From SHLQ01 sp964451305 (lineage in GTDB: Bacteria > Actinomycetota > Acidimicrobiia > Acidimicrobiales > SHLQ01): a stretch of DNA of 64,000 bases. Under the pieces are notes generated by a model. The model had not been told where the DNA came from and did not search any database. It was given only the letters and a program-made list of their open reading frames with translations. Of the stretch, positions 16,593 to 25,360 are shown in pieces. The translations under genes were made by a program, and so were the position numbers. The stretch's first letter is position 1. Each line of letters starts with the position of its first letter. The DNA lies in the NCBI GenBank assembly GCA_964451305.1, contig CAYVHV010000002.1:62001-126000 (forward strand), read 5' to 3'.

Positions 16593-18620
16593 ATGGTCTT
16601 CCGTCGTCGCCGTCGCCGCCGCCAGCAACGCTTCACCTACTCGGCATGGGATGGAACACAAGCCGACTACGAAATGACCGCGGATGACCTCTTCCGTCAG
16701 ATGACCGACGACCTTGCCTACCACGGCGACCCGAACGCCGCCCTGCGAAACCTCCTGCAGAACGGCTTCGAACAAGATGGCGAACGAATGCAAGGCCTTC
16801 GCGAGATGCTCGAACGGCTCAAGGAACGACGACAAGAGATGCTCGACTCGGGCGACGTCGGCGGAGTATTCGCGAATATTGCAGAGAAGCTCCGCGACAT
16901 CGTCCAAGCCGAACGCGACAACCTCGCCGCACAGGCCGAGTATTCAGCCGGCGGAGACGACGCCCAACAAGCGGCACGCGATGCCGCCGCCGAAACCGAA
17001 CGCAACCTCGCCCTCGACATGTTGCCGCCGACGCTGCCCGGCCAAATCGATGCCCTGCAGAACTACGACTTCACCTCAAAGAAGGCCCAAGAGGACTTCG
17101 ACGAGTTGCTCGACGAACTCCGTAACCAGCTCATGCAGCAGGTCGTAGACGGCATGAGTAACGCCATGGAATCCATGTCACCAGAGGACATGGCCGCCAT
17201 GAAAGACATGATGGCCGATCTCAACGAGATGATCGAACAACGCGAGAACGGCATCGAACCGGATTTCGACGCGTTCATGGACAAACACGGCGACTTCTTC
17301 CCGGAGAACCCCGAGAACCTCGACGAGTTGTTGGAGAACATGGCGGCCCGCATGGCTGCAGCACAGGCGATGATGGCCTCCATGTCGCCCGAGCAACGAG
17401 CACAGTTGCAGCAGCTATCCGAGCAGCTGATGGGCGATATGGACTTGCAATTCCAGATGAACGAACTGGGTGGCAACCTACAAGCGATGTTCCCCGACAT
17501 GAACTGGGGCCAGAGCTATGACACCCAAGGCACTGACCCGCTGAACTTCGGGCAGGCAATGAACCTCATGAGTGACTTGGGTGACCTCGACCAGATCGAA
17601 CAGATGCTGCAGGGAACAACAAACCCAGGAGCCCTCGCCGAGATCGACTTCGAACGTGCCGCCGAGCTGCTCGGCGATGACACCGCGCAGTCCATGGAAC
17701 GAATGGCCGAGTTCACCAAGATGCTCGAGGACGCCGGCCTGATCAACAATGTGGGCGGCGCGCTCGAGCTGACGCCGCGAGCGCTTCGCAAAGTCGGCCA
17801 GAACGTTCTCGACGACCTCTACACCAAGCTCTCGGCCGACAGGCTCGGCCGCCATAACGTGGTCGAATCCGGCTTCGGGCACAAGCGCAACTTCGAGACC
17901 AAGCAGTACGAGTTTGGTGACCCCTTCACGCTAAACATCGAGCGGACCGTGCGTAACGCGATCCAGCGGACAGGCGGCGGAACTCCGGTGCAACTCACGC
18001 CCGACGACTTCGAGATCGAGCGCACCGAACGAACGACCCGCACCTCGACCGTACTCATGCTCGACCTGAGCATGTCGATGCCGATGCGAGACAACTTCGT
18101 CCCGGCAAAGAAGGTCGCACTCGCGCTCGAGTCGCTCATCTCCGGCCAGTACCCACAGGACTACCTCGGCATCGTCACTTTCAGCGAGGTGGCGCGTGAG
18201 GTGCCGGCCCGAGACCTCGCCGCACTCTCGTGGGACTACGTGTACGGCACGAACATGCAGCATGGCTTTCAACTCGCCCGCCAAATGCTGTCCCGGGAGT
18301 CAGGGACCAAACAGATCCTGATGGTCACCGATGGCGAACCAACAGCACACATCAACGCCTTTGGTAAACCCGAGTTCAACTATCCACCGACGCACGAGAC
18401 GATCAACCTCACGCTCAAGGAAGTGAACAAATGCACCAAGGACAACATCCGAATCAACGTGTTCATGCTCGACGCGACGCCGTACCTCACCTCCTTCATC
18501 GAACAGATCACCAAGATGAACGGCGGCCGCGCATTCTTCACCGACAACCAGAACGTCGGTGACTTCGTCCTCGTCGATTTCGTCGAACAAAAGCGAAAGA
18601 TGATCCGAAGAGCGGGTTAA
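16593..18620 (+). CDS. VWA-domain protein, partner of ChlI-like ATPase (Rv0959-type)
   Basis: 675 aa from ATG 16593 (an open frame continues up to ATG 16503). The N-terminal half is Arg-rich at its start, then very rich in Met, Glu and Gln, probably helical. The C-terminal third is a von Willebrand A domain with an intact MIDAS: DLSMS (about residues 491-495), the Thr of YGTNMQ, and the Asp of TDGEP. Such proteins pair with ChlI/MoxR-like ATPases; the matching ATPase here is at 4884-6299. The gene is monocistronic. The molecular target of the pair is unknown. Confidence 0.82.
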   Translation: MVFRRRRRRRQQRFTYSAWDGTQADYEMTADDLFRQMTDDLAYHGDPNAALRNLLQNGFEQDGERMQGLREMLERLKERRQEMLDSGDVGGVFANIAEKLRDIVQAERDNLAAQAEYSAGGDDAQQAARDAAAETERNLALDMLPPTLPGQIDALQNYDFTSKKAQEDFDELLDELRNQLMQQVVDGMSNAMESMSPEDMAAMKDMMADLNEMIEQRENGIEPDFDAFMDKHGDFFPENPENLDELLENMAARMAAAQAMMASMSPEQRAQLQQLSEQLMGDMDLQFQMNELGGNLQAMFPDMNWGQSYDTQGTDPLNFGQAMNLMSDLGDLDQIEQMLQGTTNPGALAEIDFERAAELLGDDTAQSMERMAEFTKMLEDAGLINNVGGALELTPRALRKVGQNVLDDLYTKLSADRLGRHNVVESGFGHKRNFETKQYEFGDPFTLNIERTVRNAIQRTGGGTPVQLTPDDFEIERTERTTRTSTVLMLDLSMSMPMRDNFVPAKKVALALESLISGQYPQDYLGIVTFSEVAREVPARDLAALSWDYVYGTNMQHGFQLARQMLSRESGTKQILMVTDGEPTAHINAFGKPEFNYPPTHETINLTLKEVNKCTKDNIRINVFMLDATPYLTSFIEQITKMNGGRAFFTDNQNVGDFVLVDFVEQKRKMIRRAG

Positions 18621-18621
18621 G

Positions 18622-18741
18622 TCGTCCCCTTCGGGGAGCGTTCAAACGCCACGCAGGCTTTGCGCCGGAGGCGGTGTTGGAGCGTTTCGTCCCCTCCGGG
18701 GGCCGTTCATACGCCACGGAGGCTTTGCGCCGGAGGCGGTG
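18622..18741. repeat. Two direct 55-bp repeats, 65-bp period
   Basis: Bases 18622-18676 and 18687-18741 match at 50 of 55 positions. Each copy has a small GTCCCC/GGGG inverted repeat at its left end and ends in GCGCCGGAGGCGGTG. They fill most of the space between the VWA gene and the alpha/beta hydrolase gene. They could be copies of a genome-wide intergenic repeat, or transcription-ending structures. Confidence 0.75.
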
Positions 18742-18784
18742 ATTGCCGGAACTTTTTCATGAGCAGGGATGGTTGGCCTCCGAC

Positions 18785-18790
18785 TAGAGT
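18785..18790 (+). promoter_or_regulatory. -10 hexamer for leaderless hydrolase gene
   Basis: TAGAGT ends exactly six bases before ATG 18797, with no ribosome site, so the mRNA is predicted to start at the start codon. Confidence 0.45.
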
Positions 18791-18796
18791 TCGGCC

Positions 18797-19723
18797 ATGG
18801 AACGGGTTGACTATGACGAGTTTGGATACTTCGCAGAGAACGCTGCTGAGTTTGGGATCGCCTACGACGGGCCGCCGGAGGTTCGTAGAGAATCGATGAC
18901 CCTCGAAGACGGTCGGGCGATGTCCGCATTGGTCTGGGGGAGCGAGCCAGCCGAGCTCGTGTTCGTTCACGGCGGCGCCCAAAACGCCCACACGTGGGAC
19001 ACGGTCTGTTTGGCACTTGGCCTTCCCGCAGTCGCGATCGATATGCCCGGCCACGGGCACTCGGGTCCTCCCGCTGGCGCCCAAGGAGTCGACCTTGCTC
19101 GTAACGCACGCGATGTTGCGGCTGCTATTGCGGCCCTCGCACCCACAGCGACAACGATCATCGGAATGAGTCTCGGTGGTCTTACGGCGATGAAGATGGC
19201 TCAGAGCGAACCCGATGTGTTCTCGACGATGATCCTCGTCGACATCACCCCCGGCGTGACCAGCGGAAAAGCCGAGCAGATTCACAAGTTCGTCAACGGG
19301 CCCACGAGCTTCGAGAATTTCGAAGAACTGTTAGCCCGGACGATGAAGTTCAACCCGACGAGAAGTGAAGCGTCGTTGCGACGTGGGATCTTGCACAACG
19401 CCCGTCAGCACGAAGACGGCTCGTGGGAATGGCGCCATGCTCGCCACCGCGTATTCAAAGACGTCGATCACCCAGACGACGTGATGTCAGTTGCGCCTGA
19501 CTACGAAGAACTTTGGGATGTCGTCGAGAGCTTCGCTGGGCACATGGTGCTCGCAAGGGGCATGCGTGAGCAGTCTGTGGTCGACGACGCTGACGAGGCG
19601 GAATTCAAACGTCGCCGACCGCACGGACGTGTCGAACACTTCGAGAATGCAGGCCATAGCATTCAAGGCGATATGCCGGTTGAGCTCGCCGCGCTGATAA
19701 CAGACGAGCTCGCTCGTCCATAG
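18797..19723 (+). CDS. Alpha/beta-fold hydrolase
   Basis: 308 aa. The oxyanion region is FVHGGAQNAHTW (about residues 56-67), the nucleophile elbow GMSLGG (about 118-123, Ser as nucleophile), and the C-terminal catalytic His lies in ENAGHSIQGD. The acidic member is probably in the stretch after HMVLARGM. The overall pattern suits esterases, lactonases or C-C hydrolases; the substrate cannot be told. No signal peptide, so cytoplasmic. It is convergent with the LOG-family gene. Confidence 0.88.
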   Translation: MERVDYDEFGYFAENAAEFGIAYDGPPEVRRESMTLEDGRAMSALVWGSEPAELVFVHGGAQNAHTWDTVCLALGLPAVAIDMPGHGHSGPPAGAQGVDLARNARDVAAAIAALAPTATTIIGMSLGGLTAMKMAQSEPDVFSTMILVDITPGVTSGKAEQIHKFVNGPTSFENFEELLARTMKFNPTRSEASLRRGILHNARQHEDGSWEWRHARHRVFKDVDHPDDVMSVAPDYEELWDVVESFAGHMVLARGMREQSVVDDADEAEFKRRRPHGRVEHFENAGHSIQGDMPVELAALITDELARP

Positions 19724-19747
19724 AGCGACCTCGCTCCGCTTGGATCG

Positions 19748-20878
19748 TTACGTCGTGACCGGGGGGTGCGACGTGACGAAGTCGACGACGTCTTGTGGTT
19801 CGTCGAAGACGGCGAGCATGTCCGCGTACGGCCGATCGCCAGCGAGCTGTTTGAGGAGTAGGGGAGCGGCGAGACGATCGTCGGCCCAGTAGGCGCTGTC
19901 CAGGAAGATCATCGGAGAGATAATCCCGAAGACCGCATAGTGGTTCTGGGTTGCGTCCATGAAGACCTCTTGCACCGTGCCCGCAGCTCCGGGCGTGTAC
20001 ACGACGCCGTGGGTTGCGATTGCGAGCAATCCGTCCTCTCGAATGCTGTTGCTGAAGTACTTCGCGACGTCGGTGGCGAAATCGTTGGTTGGCTCATGGC
20101 CGTAGAACCACGTCGGGATTGCAAGGCTGGTCGCTCCGCCGGGATATTTCTCGGTCATCGCAACGCTGGCATCCAAATATTCTTGGGTCGAAAAGTCCAC
20201 GGCTGTGGCCAGGGTCGTGATGGCATCGTCGAGCGCCTCGTCGTCGTGCGCAGCGAACCAGGCACCGAGGTTTCCCGCTTCCATAGCGCCCGGCCCTCCT
20301 CCGGTCACGACGAGGTAGCCGGCACGGGTGAGCGCCCGAGTGACGATAGCAACCGTGTGATAGGTGGCTTCGTCTCGATGGAGTCCGTGACCACCCATGA
20401 TCGCGACGACCTTGTCGTGGTCGGCAAGGTAGGCGTTGAGCGCATCATCGATCGCGTGATCGTGTATTCGTTGCGCGAGCGCCTCGAGGATCGGAGCAGG
20501 TGGGCTTTCTCGCCACGTTGACTGGTGTGTGTAGATACGGGTGTCGAGGTCGTCGTCTCGAAGCTCGGCGGGGGTGTACAGCGATGCTCGATATGGGTTG
20601 TACGGCAAGCCTTCGAATCGAGGGAAGACCGTTGCACCGGTCGTGAGGAGATGCTGCTCCGCTCGAACTGACATCGCGCAGCCGAGGAAGGTCGCGAACG
20701 TCCAATCGTTGTCGAGCAATGCGGCGGTCCGTTCACAGAGGTCAACCCCCTGGACGACGAGCGGTTTGTCCGTCGACTCATTGGAAACAACGGCATCGAA
20801 GTGGTCGATCGTGTTTATGTGCGAACAGTCGGGGATAACCGTGCGGGTCGTTGTCTGCTCGTCTTCGGGGGTGCTCAC
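19748..20878 (-). CDS. LOG-family Rossmann-fold protein (PpnN/LonelyGuy-like)
   Basis: 376 aa, longer than the 180-220 aa plant LOG type and nearer the larger bacterial nucleosidase group. The family signature GGGPGAMEAGN and the second motif PGAAGTVQE are present. Such proteins hydrolyse nucleoside 5'-monophosphates to base and ribose-5-phosphate. The start is GTG 20878, preceded by GAGGAAG. The upstream region (20879-21122) is shared with the divergent whiB gene and carries a phased TTAC array. Confidence 0.8.
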   Translation of the reverse strand: MSTPEDEQTTTRTVIPDCSHINTIDHFDAVVSNESTDKPLVVQGVDLCERTAALLDNDWTFATFLGCAMSVRAEQHLLTTGATVFPRFEGLPYNPYRASLYTPAELRDDDLDTRIYTHQSTWRESPPAPILEALAQRIHDHAIDDALNAYLADHDKVVAIMGGHGLHRDEATYHTVAIVTRALTRAGYLVVTGGGPGAMEAGNLGAWFAAHDDEALDDAITTLATAVDFSTQEYLDASVAMTEKYPGGATSLAIPTWFYGHEPTNDFATDVAKYFSNSIREDGLLAIATHGVVYTPGAAGTVQEVFMDATQNHYAVFGIISPMIFLDSAYWADDRLAAPLLLKQLAGDRPYADMLAVFDEPQDVVDFVTSHPPVTT

Positions 20879-20982
20879 GGAGTTGTCTTCCTCTTGTTCT
20901 GAAACTGCTGTTGCCGCCGCGGTTGATGTTGCTAGTGTTGCTCGTGTTGCAAAGAAATTGTTGGATTTGCTGAATTCCGCCT

Positions 20983-21028
20983 TTACATCGGGGTAGTTAC
21001 AGTGTTGTAATTACTCCTGTTGAGTTAC
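20983..21028. promoter_or_regulatory. Four TTAC boxes at exact 14-bp spacing
   Basis: TTAC occurs at 20983, 20997, 21011 and 21025. The middle boxes extend to GTAGTTAC and GTAATTAC and the last to TGAGTTAC. The array lies in the 244-bp divergent region between the LOG-family gene and whiB, about 95-140 bases upstream of the whiB start. It looks like a tandem operator for an unidentified regulator. Confidence 0.4.
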
Positions 21029-21122
21029 GGCGATGTCGTCGTTTCCAAAGAGACCAGCGACATCGCTTAAGGCGCGCGCGCAAGCGTGAACTTAGGTGGG
21101 CTTGAGAGAGCAGGAAGAAAGC

Positions 21123-21413
21123 ATGACGAAATTGGGCGCGTCTGACCTTGAGGCCGAAGAGCCTTCGTGGCATGACTATGCGAACTGTCTGGGGGTTGAC
21201 CCCGACCTCTTCTTCCCAGAACGAGGAGCCTCCACCAAAGAGGCGAAAGAAGTCTGCCGCGGTTGTGTCGTGCGCGAGGATTGCCTCGAGTACGCCCTCC
21301 AGAACGGCGAGAAGTTCGGCATTTGGGGCGGAATGAGTGAGCGTGAACGGCGCCGTATCCGACGCCAACGTGCCCTTGCGCGTGCTGCAGCAGCGGCTGA
21401 AGCGAGCGGCTGA
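21123..21413 (+). CDS. whiB: WhiB-family [4Fe-4S] transcriptional regulator (1)
   Basis: 96 aa from ATG 21123 (AGGAAGAAAG just upstream). The four cluster ligands are present as ANC, then CRGC and DCLEY, followed by the GIWGGMSERERR turn and a basic Arg-rich tail for DNA contact. WhiB proteins bind a [4Fe-4S] cluster and usually work with the primary sigma factor in redox, nutrient or division control. A second member lies 0.4 kb away on the opposite strand. Which of the named Wbl proteins it corresponds to is not clear. Confidence 0.92.
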   Translation: MTKLGASDLEAEEPSWHDYANCLGVDPDLFFPERGASTKEAKEVCRGCVVREDCLEYALQNGEKFGIWGGMSERERRRIRRQRALARAAAAAEASG

Positions 21414-21451
21414 CAACCCGCGTTGGCTGTTTGGCTGGTAACCTCAGTCAC

Positions 21452-21622
21452 ATGAATCTTGGTGCACCAGAACTTCTCATCGTTCTCGTTGTAATTCTCG
21501 TTCTCTTCGGTGGAGCGAAGCTTCCTAAGCTCGCTCGCTCTCTCGGACAGGCCCAGAAAGAGTTCAAGGACGGTTTGTCCGATGGACTCGATGACGAGCA
21601 GAAGACTGACTCACAGGCATAA
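21452..21622 (+). CDS. tatA: Sec-independent translocase protein TatA
   Basis: 56 aa from ATG 21452. An N-terminal membrane helix (LGAPELLIVLVVILVLFGG) is followed by the hinge GAKLPKLARSLGQA and an amphipathic helix (KEFKDGLSDG), the exact plan of TatA. TatA oligomers form the passage for folded, twin-Arg substrates. A TAACCT hexamer lies seven bases before the start, suggesting a leaderless transcript. A strong terminator follows. No tatB or tatC is visible nearby. Confidence 0.93.
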   Translation: MNLGAPELLIVLVVILVLFGGAKLPKLARSLGQAQKEFKDGLSDGLDDEQKTDSQA

Positions 21623-21675
21623 CGCCATCTCGGCTCCCGCCTAAAAACTGAAATCGACGAGCTCTTCGAGCTGTT

Positions 21676-21709
21676 CCCGGACGCGCCAGCGTCCGGGTTT
21701 TTCCGTTTT
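21676..21709 (+). terminator. Rho-independent terminator after tatA
   Basis: Bases 21676-21684 pair with 21689-21697 (9 bp, GCCA loop), followed by TTTTTCCGTTTT. Confidence 0.9.
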
Positions 21710-21760
21710 CTATCCGAATACACCTCCGGCAACGACATCGGCGAGTGTGCCGTTGGGCGC

Positions 21761-21788
21761 GAAAAGACCCGCAGGAAGCCTGCGGGTC
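21761..21788 (-). terminator. Rho-independent terminator for second whiB
   Basis: Bases 21766-21775 and 21779-21788 form a perfect 10-bp stem with a 3-nt loop. Read on the minus strand the stem is followed by TTTTC. It lies 20 bases beyond the minus-strand whiB stop. Confidence 0.8.
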
Positions 21789-21807
21789 CTTCAACGTTCT
21801 CTTTGAG

Positions 21808-22074
21808 TTATCGAACCGAACGGAGCTCTTGACGAGCGGCCTTCTCCGCTTCTTTGCGGCGGGCCTTGAGAATGCGGCGGCGCTGTCGTTCGGACGCTCC
21901 GCCCCAGACGCCGTGATCAATACGGTTCGTGAGGGCGTACTCGAGGCATCCATCGACGACGGGGCATTGCACACAGATCCGCTTTGCGATCTCGACACCT
22001 ACTCCATCGCTAGGGAAGAAGGTTTCAGGGGGTTGGTTTGCACACAAACCCTTTGCCATCCAGTTGGGTTCCAT
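21808..22074 (-). CDS. whiB: WhiB-family [4Fe-4S] transcriptional regulator (2)
   Basis: 88 aa from ATG 22074, chosen because GGAGGTG lies six bases upstream; an in-frame GTG at 22083 is less likely. Ligand Cys residues appear as LCAN, CVQC and GCLEY, followed by GVWGGASERQRRR and a Lys/Arg-rich tail. It differs from the first WhiB here in the region before the second Cys (PPETFFPSDG), so it is not a recent duplicate. The gene is convergent with tatA and has its own terminator. Confidence 0.93.
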   Translation of the reverse strand: MEPNWMAKGLCANQPPETFFPSDGVGVEIAKRICVQCPVVDGCLEYALTNRIDHGVWGGASERQRRRILKARRKEAEKAARQELRSVR

Positions 22075-22258
22075 TAGATACACCTCCAGGTGTTCACAGG
22101 ACTATTACGCTCAGACTGCACCGAAAGTTCCCGTAAAGGAAGCCTTTTGGCCTATATCTCCGAATTTCTTCGACAGCTCTAACATGACCGACGCTAGTCT
22201 GAGCCTCGACGCTACGCGAGTTCGATGCCGAGAAGTCGGCTCCTGCAGAGGGAAATCA

Positions 22259-22552
22259 ATGTCCGACACGATGGATGAACAGCTTCCGGCCCAAGGCCAC
22301 GCAAAGATCGTATATAACGGTCCAATTGCACCACATTGGGATATTCGGGCTATTTCAGGCGATGCGGCTTTGATGGATGGGTTCCGGGAACGTGTCACAG
22401 CGCGGCTGTTGTTGCTGCCTCCTCACGACCCACAGTTTCGCCGCAACCGCGAGCGGGTTAATCGCGATGGCGAGCGCGAGCGCATCTACATCGAGTGGGA
22501 CCTCGGATATGAAGAGGACTCCGAAGCTGCGAACTCGACCGGGCGCTCCTAG
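22259..22552 (+). CDS. Hypothetical protein
   Basis: 97 aa from ATG 22259 with GAGGGAAA upstream. Soluble, with a mixed N-terminal half and a strongly charged segment (RRNRERVNRDGERERIYIEW) before an acidic tail. No signal peptide, membrane segment or known motif. It sits 88 bases before ppk in the same direction, which may be coincidental. I do not recognise the family. Confidence 0.55.
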   Translation: MSDTMDEQLPAQGHAKIVYNGPIAPHWDIRAISGDAALMDGFRERVTARLLLLPPHDPQFRRNRERVNRDGERERIYIEWDLGYEEDSEAANSTGRS

Positions 22553-22639
22553 CCGCGGTCGTTACGTCAGAGCTCGTCTGGCAATTTTCTCCGTTCTCGA
22601 CTGAACTAAAGGGCCTCGGCCGCGTGCCGATTGAGACCT

Positions 22640-24790
22640 ATGTCTGAGGAGTTGGAGATGCATGACGAGATGCCAGTGATCGGCCGCGACGGCCGCACCT
22701 TCTCGATCGCACCAATCGATGCGAATCCAACAAACTATTTCAACCGCGAACTCAGCTGGTTGTCGTTTAACGCTCGCGTGCTCGCCCTCGCAACCGACGC
22801 GAAGATCCCGCTCCTCGAACGGTTGAAGTTCGTTGCGATCTATGCGGGCAACCTCGACGAGTTCTTCCAAGTGCGAGTCGCTGGTCTCCACGACCTCGTC
22901 GCAGGTGAAGTTCGCTTTCGAGGCCCCGATGGTCGAACGCCCGAAGAACAGTTGAGCGCGACCTGTCAAGCGTTGCAGTCGCTTGAAGCGCAGCGCCAAA
23001 CCATCTTTACCGACCAACTCCTCCCTCAGCTCGCGTTGCAGGGCATCAGTATCGAGAAATATGTCGACCTCGAAAGCGAGGACCTCAAGGTCGCCGACTC
23101 GTACTTCGACGATCAGGTCTTCCCGATTCTCACGCCGCTCGGCCTGGATCCGGGCCACCCATTCCCATACATCTCCGATCTGTCGCTCAACCTCGGAGTG
23201 CGCGTGCGTCTCCCTGGTGAAGATCGCACTCGTTTTGCTCGCATCAAGGTCCCGGACATGCTCAACCGGTTCGTCAAGCTGTCCCAGCCGGGCCGCTTCG
23301 TACTGATCGAAGACTTAATCATTGCCCACCTCGATCAGCTCTTTCCAGGTTTGGAGATCGAAGAGCACCTTGCATTCCGCGTCACCCGCAACGCCGACCT
23401 GAACTACCGCGACGAAGAAGCCGACGACCTTTTGGAACTCGTCGAGATGGAGTTGCGCCGCCGCCGCTTCGGAAATGCGGTTCGTCTCGAGGTCGGCACC
23501 AGCAGTGGCAACACGATTCGTGGACTGCTCATCGACGAACTCGAACTCGCGGAATCTGATGTGTACACCGACACCGCGCTCATCGCGATGGCCGACCTGT
23601 GGTCGCTTATGAAGCTCGACCGACCCGACCTACGCTTCGATGACTTTGCACCGGTCGTCCCCGCTCGTATCTCACAGCGCTCCGGAGACGAGGTCGACCT
23701 CTTCGAAGAACTTCGCAGTCGCGATCTCCTCGTGCACCAGCCATACGAGTCGTTCGGTGCGTCGACCCAAGAACTCATCCGCCGCGCCGCTGCGGACCCT
23801 GACGTCGTCGCGATCAAGATGACGCTGTACCGAACGTCATCGGACAGCCCAATCATTCGGGCGCTCGTTCGTGCCGCGGAGAAGGGCAAGCAGGTCGCCG
23901 TGCTCATCGAGCTCAAGGCTCGCTTTGATGAACGGGCAAACATTGAATGGGCAAAGACCCTCGAACAGGCCGGCGTTCACGTCACCTATGGACTCGCTGG
24001 CCTCAAGATCCACGCCAAGCTCACGATGATCGTCCGTCGAGAAGCGGGCAAGATGGTGCGCTACTGCCACTTCGGTACCGGCAACTACAACGACGGTACG
24101 GCGCGTCTCTATGGCGACTTCTCGCTCATGACCGCATCGGAGAAACTCGGAGACGAGCTCGCCGTCCTGTTCAACACACTCACCGGTTACGGCGGCCAGA
24201 TTAGCTACGACGATCTCCTCGTGGCGCCGGACGGACTGCGTTCCGGCCTGAGCGAACTGATCCGCCAAGAGATGCGCTCCAATGAGGGGCGGATCATCAT
24301 GAAGATGAACTCGCTCGTCGATCCTGGGATGATCGGTCTGCTCTACGAAGCAAGCCAATCGGGTGTCGAGATCGATCTGATCGTGCGTGGCATCTGTGGA
24401 CTGCGCGCCGGTGTCAAAGGGCTCTCCGACAACATCCGGGTGCGGTCGATCGTTGGCCGTTATCTCGAACACGCCCGCGTGTATCATTTCGGAAATGGCC
24501 GAGGCGATGGCGTGCCGGTGACCTACATGGGTTCTGCCGATCTCATGCAGCGCAACCTCGACCACCGCGTCGAGACCCTCGTCGCGTTGGAGGAGCCTCG
24601 GGTTGCCGCTCAGGTCCTCGAATCTCTCGAAATGGAACTCACCCCGAATTTGCAGAGCTGGTACTTGGGAGCCGATGGAAGCTGGAGCCGAGACGCGAGC
24701 AGCGAGTTGATCGACCTGCACGCGTCGTTTGAGAAAATGGCGAAGGACCGGCGTCGTGCCGCAAAGTCGGCCGCATCGGCGTCGCTGTAA
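22640..24790 (+). CDS. ppk1: Polyphosphate kinase 1
   Basis: About 716 aa from ATG 22640. ATG 22658, with GAGGAG six bases upstream, is an equally good start. The signature YFNRELSWLSFNARVL begins the N domain. The autophosphorylated His lies in GLKIHAKL (about residue 458), followed by RYCHFGTGNYND, and a second conserved region is ICGLRAGVKGLSDNI. The enzyme reversibly polymerises the ATP gamma-phosphate into polyphosphate. It is immediately followed by a Nudix gene and then the pst operon, so phosphate storage and uptake are grouped. Confidence 0.96.
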   Translation: MSEELEMHDEMPVIGRDGRTFSIAPIDANPTNYFNRELSWLSFNARVLALATDAKIPLLERLKFVAIYAGNLDEFFQVRVAGLHDLVAGEVRFRGPDGRTPEEQLSATCQALQSLEAQRQTIFTDQLLPQLALQGISIEKYVDLESEDLKVADSYFDDQVFPILTPLGLDPGHPFPYISDLSLNLGVRVRLPGEDRTRFARIKVPDMLNRFVKLSQPGRFVLIEDLIIAHLDQLFPGLEIEEHLAFRVTRNADLNYRDEEADDLLELVEMELRRRRFGNAVRLEVGTSSGNTIRGLLIDELELAESDVYTDTALIAMADLWSLMKLDRPDLRFDDFAPVVPARISQRSGDEVDLFEELRSRDLLVHQPYESFGASTQELIRRAAADPDVVAIKMTLYRTSSDSPIIRALVRAAEKGKQVAVLIELKARFDERANIEWAKTLEQAGVHVTYGLAGLKIHAKLTMIVRREAGKMVRYCHFGTGNYNDGTARLYGDFSLMTASEKLGDELAVLFNTLTGYGGQISYDDLLVAPDGLRSGLSELIRQEMRSNEGRIIMKMNSLVDPGMIGLLYEASQSGVEIDLIVRGICGLRAGVKGLSDNIRVRSIVGRYLEHARVYHFGNGRGDGVPVTYMGSADLMQRNLDHRVETLVALEEPRVAAQVLESLEMELTPNLQSWYLGADGSWSRDASSELIDLHASFEKMAKDRRRAAKSAASASL

Positions 24791-24793
24791 CCA

Positions 24794-25231
24794 ATGGGAC
24801 AGAAAAAAGAGATCGAAGTGAAGGCCGCTGGTGGAATCGTCGTCCGGTCAGCGAAAAAGGGGCCAAAGGTCCTGCTCGTGCACCGGCCGAACTACAACGA
24901 CTGGAGCTTCCCCAAAGGCAAGCTCGACGCGGGTGAGAAGTTCAAACACGCCGCCCACCGCGAAGTGTTCGAAGAAACCGGCTATGACTGCAAGCTTCAC
25001 AAGCCGTCGTTGCCTTCGTTGTACTACGCCGATGGCAAGGGCCGCAGCAAAGAGGTCCGCTATTGGATGATGACCGCCATGTCGGGCGAATTCGAGCCAA
25101 ACGATGAGGTCGACCTCATCGCGTGGGTGCGCTGGGACAAGGTCGTTGACCGTCTGAGCTATGCGAAAGATCGAGAGTTCTTCCTCGATGTGATCAAGAG
25201 CGGTCGTATCGCCGCCACGTTGGAGGAGTAG
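24794..25231 (+). CDS. Nudix hydrolase (MutT1-like)
   Basis: 145 aa. The Nudix box is complete: G then five residues, E, seven residues, REVFEETG (about residues 37-59). The N-terminus (AAGGIVVRSAKKGPKVLLVHRP) matches the nucleotide-hydrolysing domain of mycobacterial MutT1, whose gene also lies beside ppk1. The C-terminal histidine-phosphatase domain of MutT1 is absent. It likely hydrolyses a nucleoside diphosphate-linked or oxidised nucleotide substrate. Three bases separate it from ppk, so the two are co-translated. Confidence 0.9.
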   Translation: MGQKKEIEVKAAGGIVVRSAKKGPKVLLVHRPNYNDWSFPKGKLDAGEKFKHAAHREVFEETGYDCKLHKPSLPSLYYADGKGRSKEVRYWMMTAMSGEFEPNDEVDLIAWVRWDKVVDRLSYAKDREFFLDVIKSGRIAATLEE

Positions 25232-25255
25232 CGCTGTCCCAAAGCTGCGCGGATC

Positions 25256-25296
25256 GTTCACCTTGTGTTCACTTCGCTGGTTCCTCCACGTAAATC
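25256..25296 (+). promoter_or_regulatory. PHO box and promoter of the pst operon
   Basis: GTTCACC (25256) and GTTCAC (25267) are direct repeats with an 11-bp period, the layout of Streptomyces PhoP and mycobacterial RegX3 boxes. The second repeat overlaps a possible -35 (TTCACT, 25268-25273), 17 bases before TAAATC (25291-25296). Low phosphate would then activate pstS through the RegX3-like regulator encoded at the end of the operon. Confidence 0.7.
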
Positions 25297-25360
25297 AGTC
25301 TCCGTACGGTCAGTGATGTACGAATAGGCGAAGCGTTCGCTTAACGGAGGAGATCCCCCA

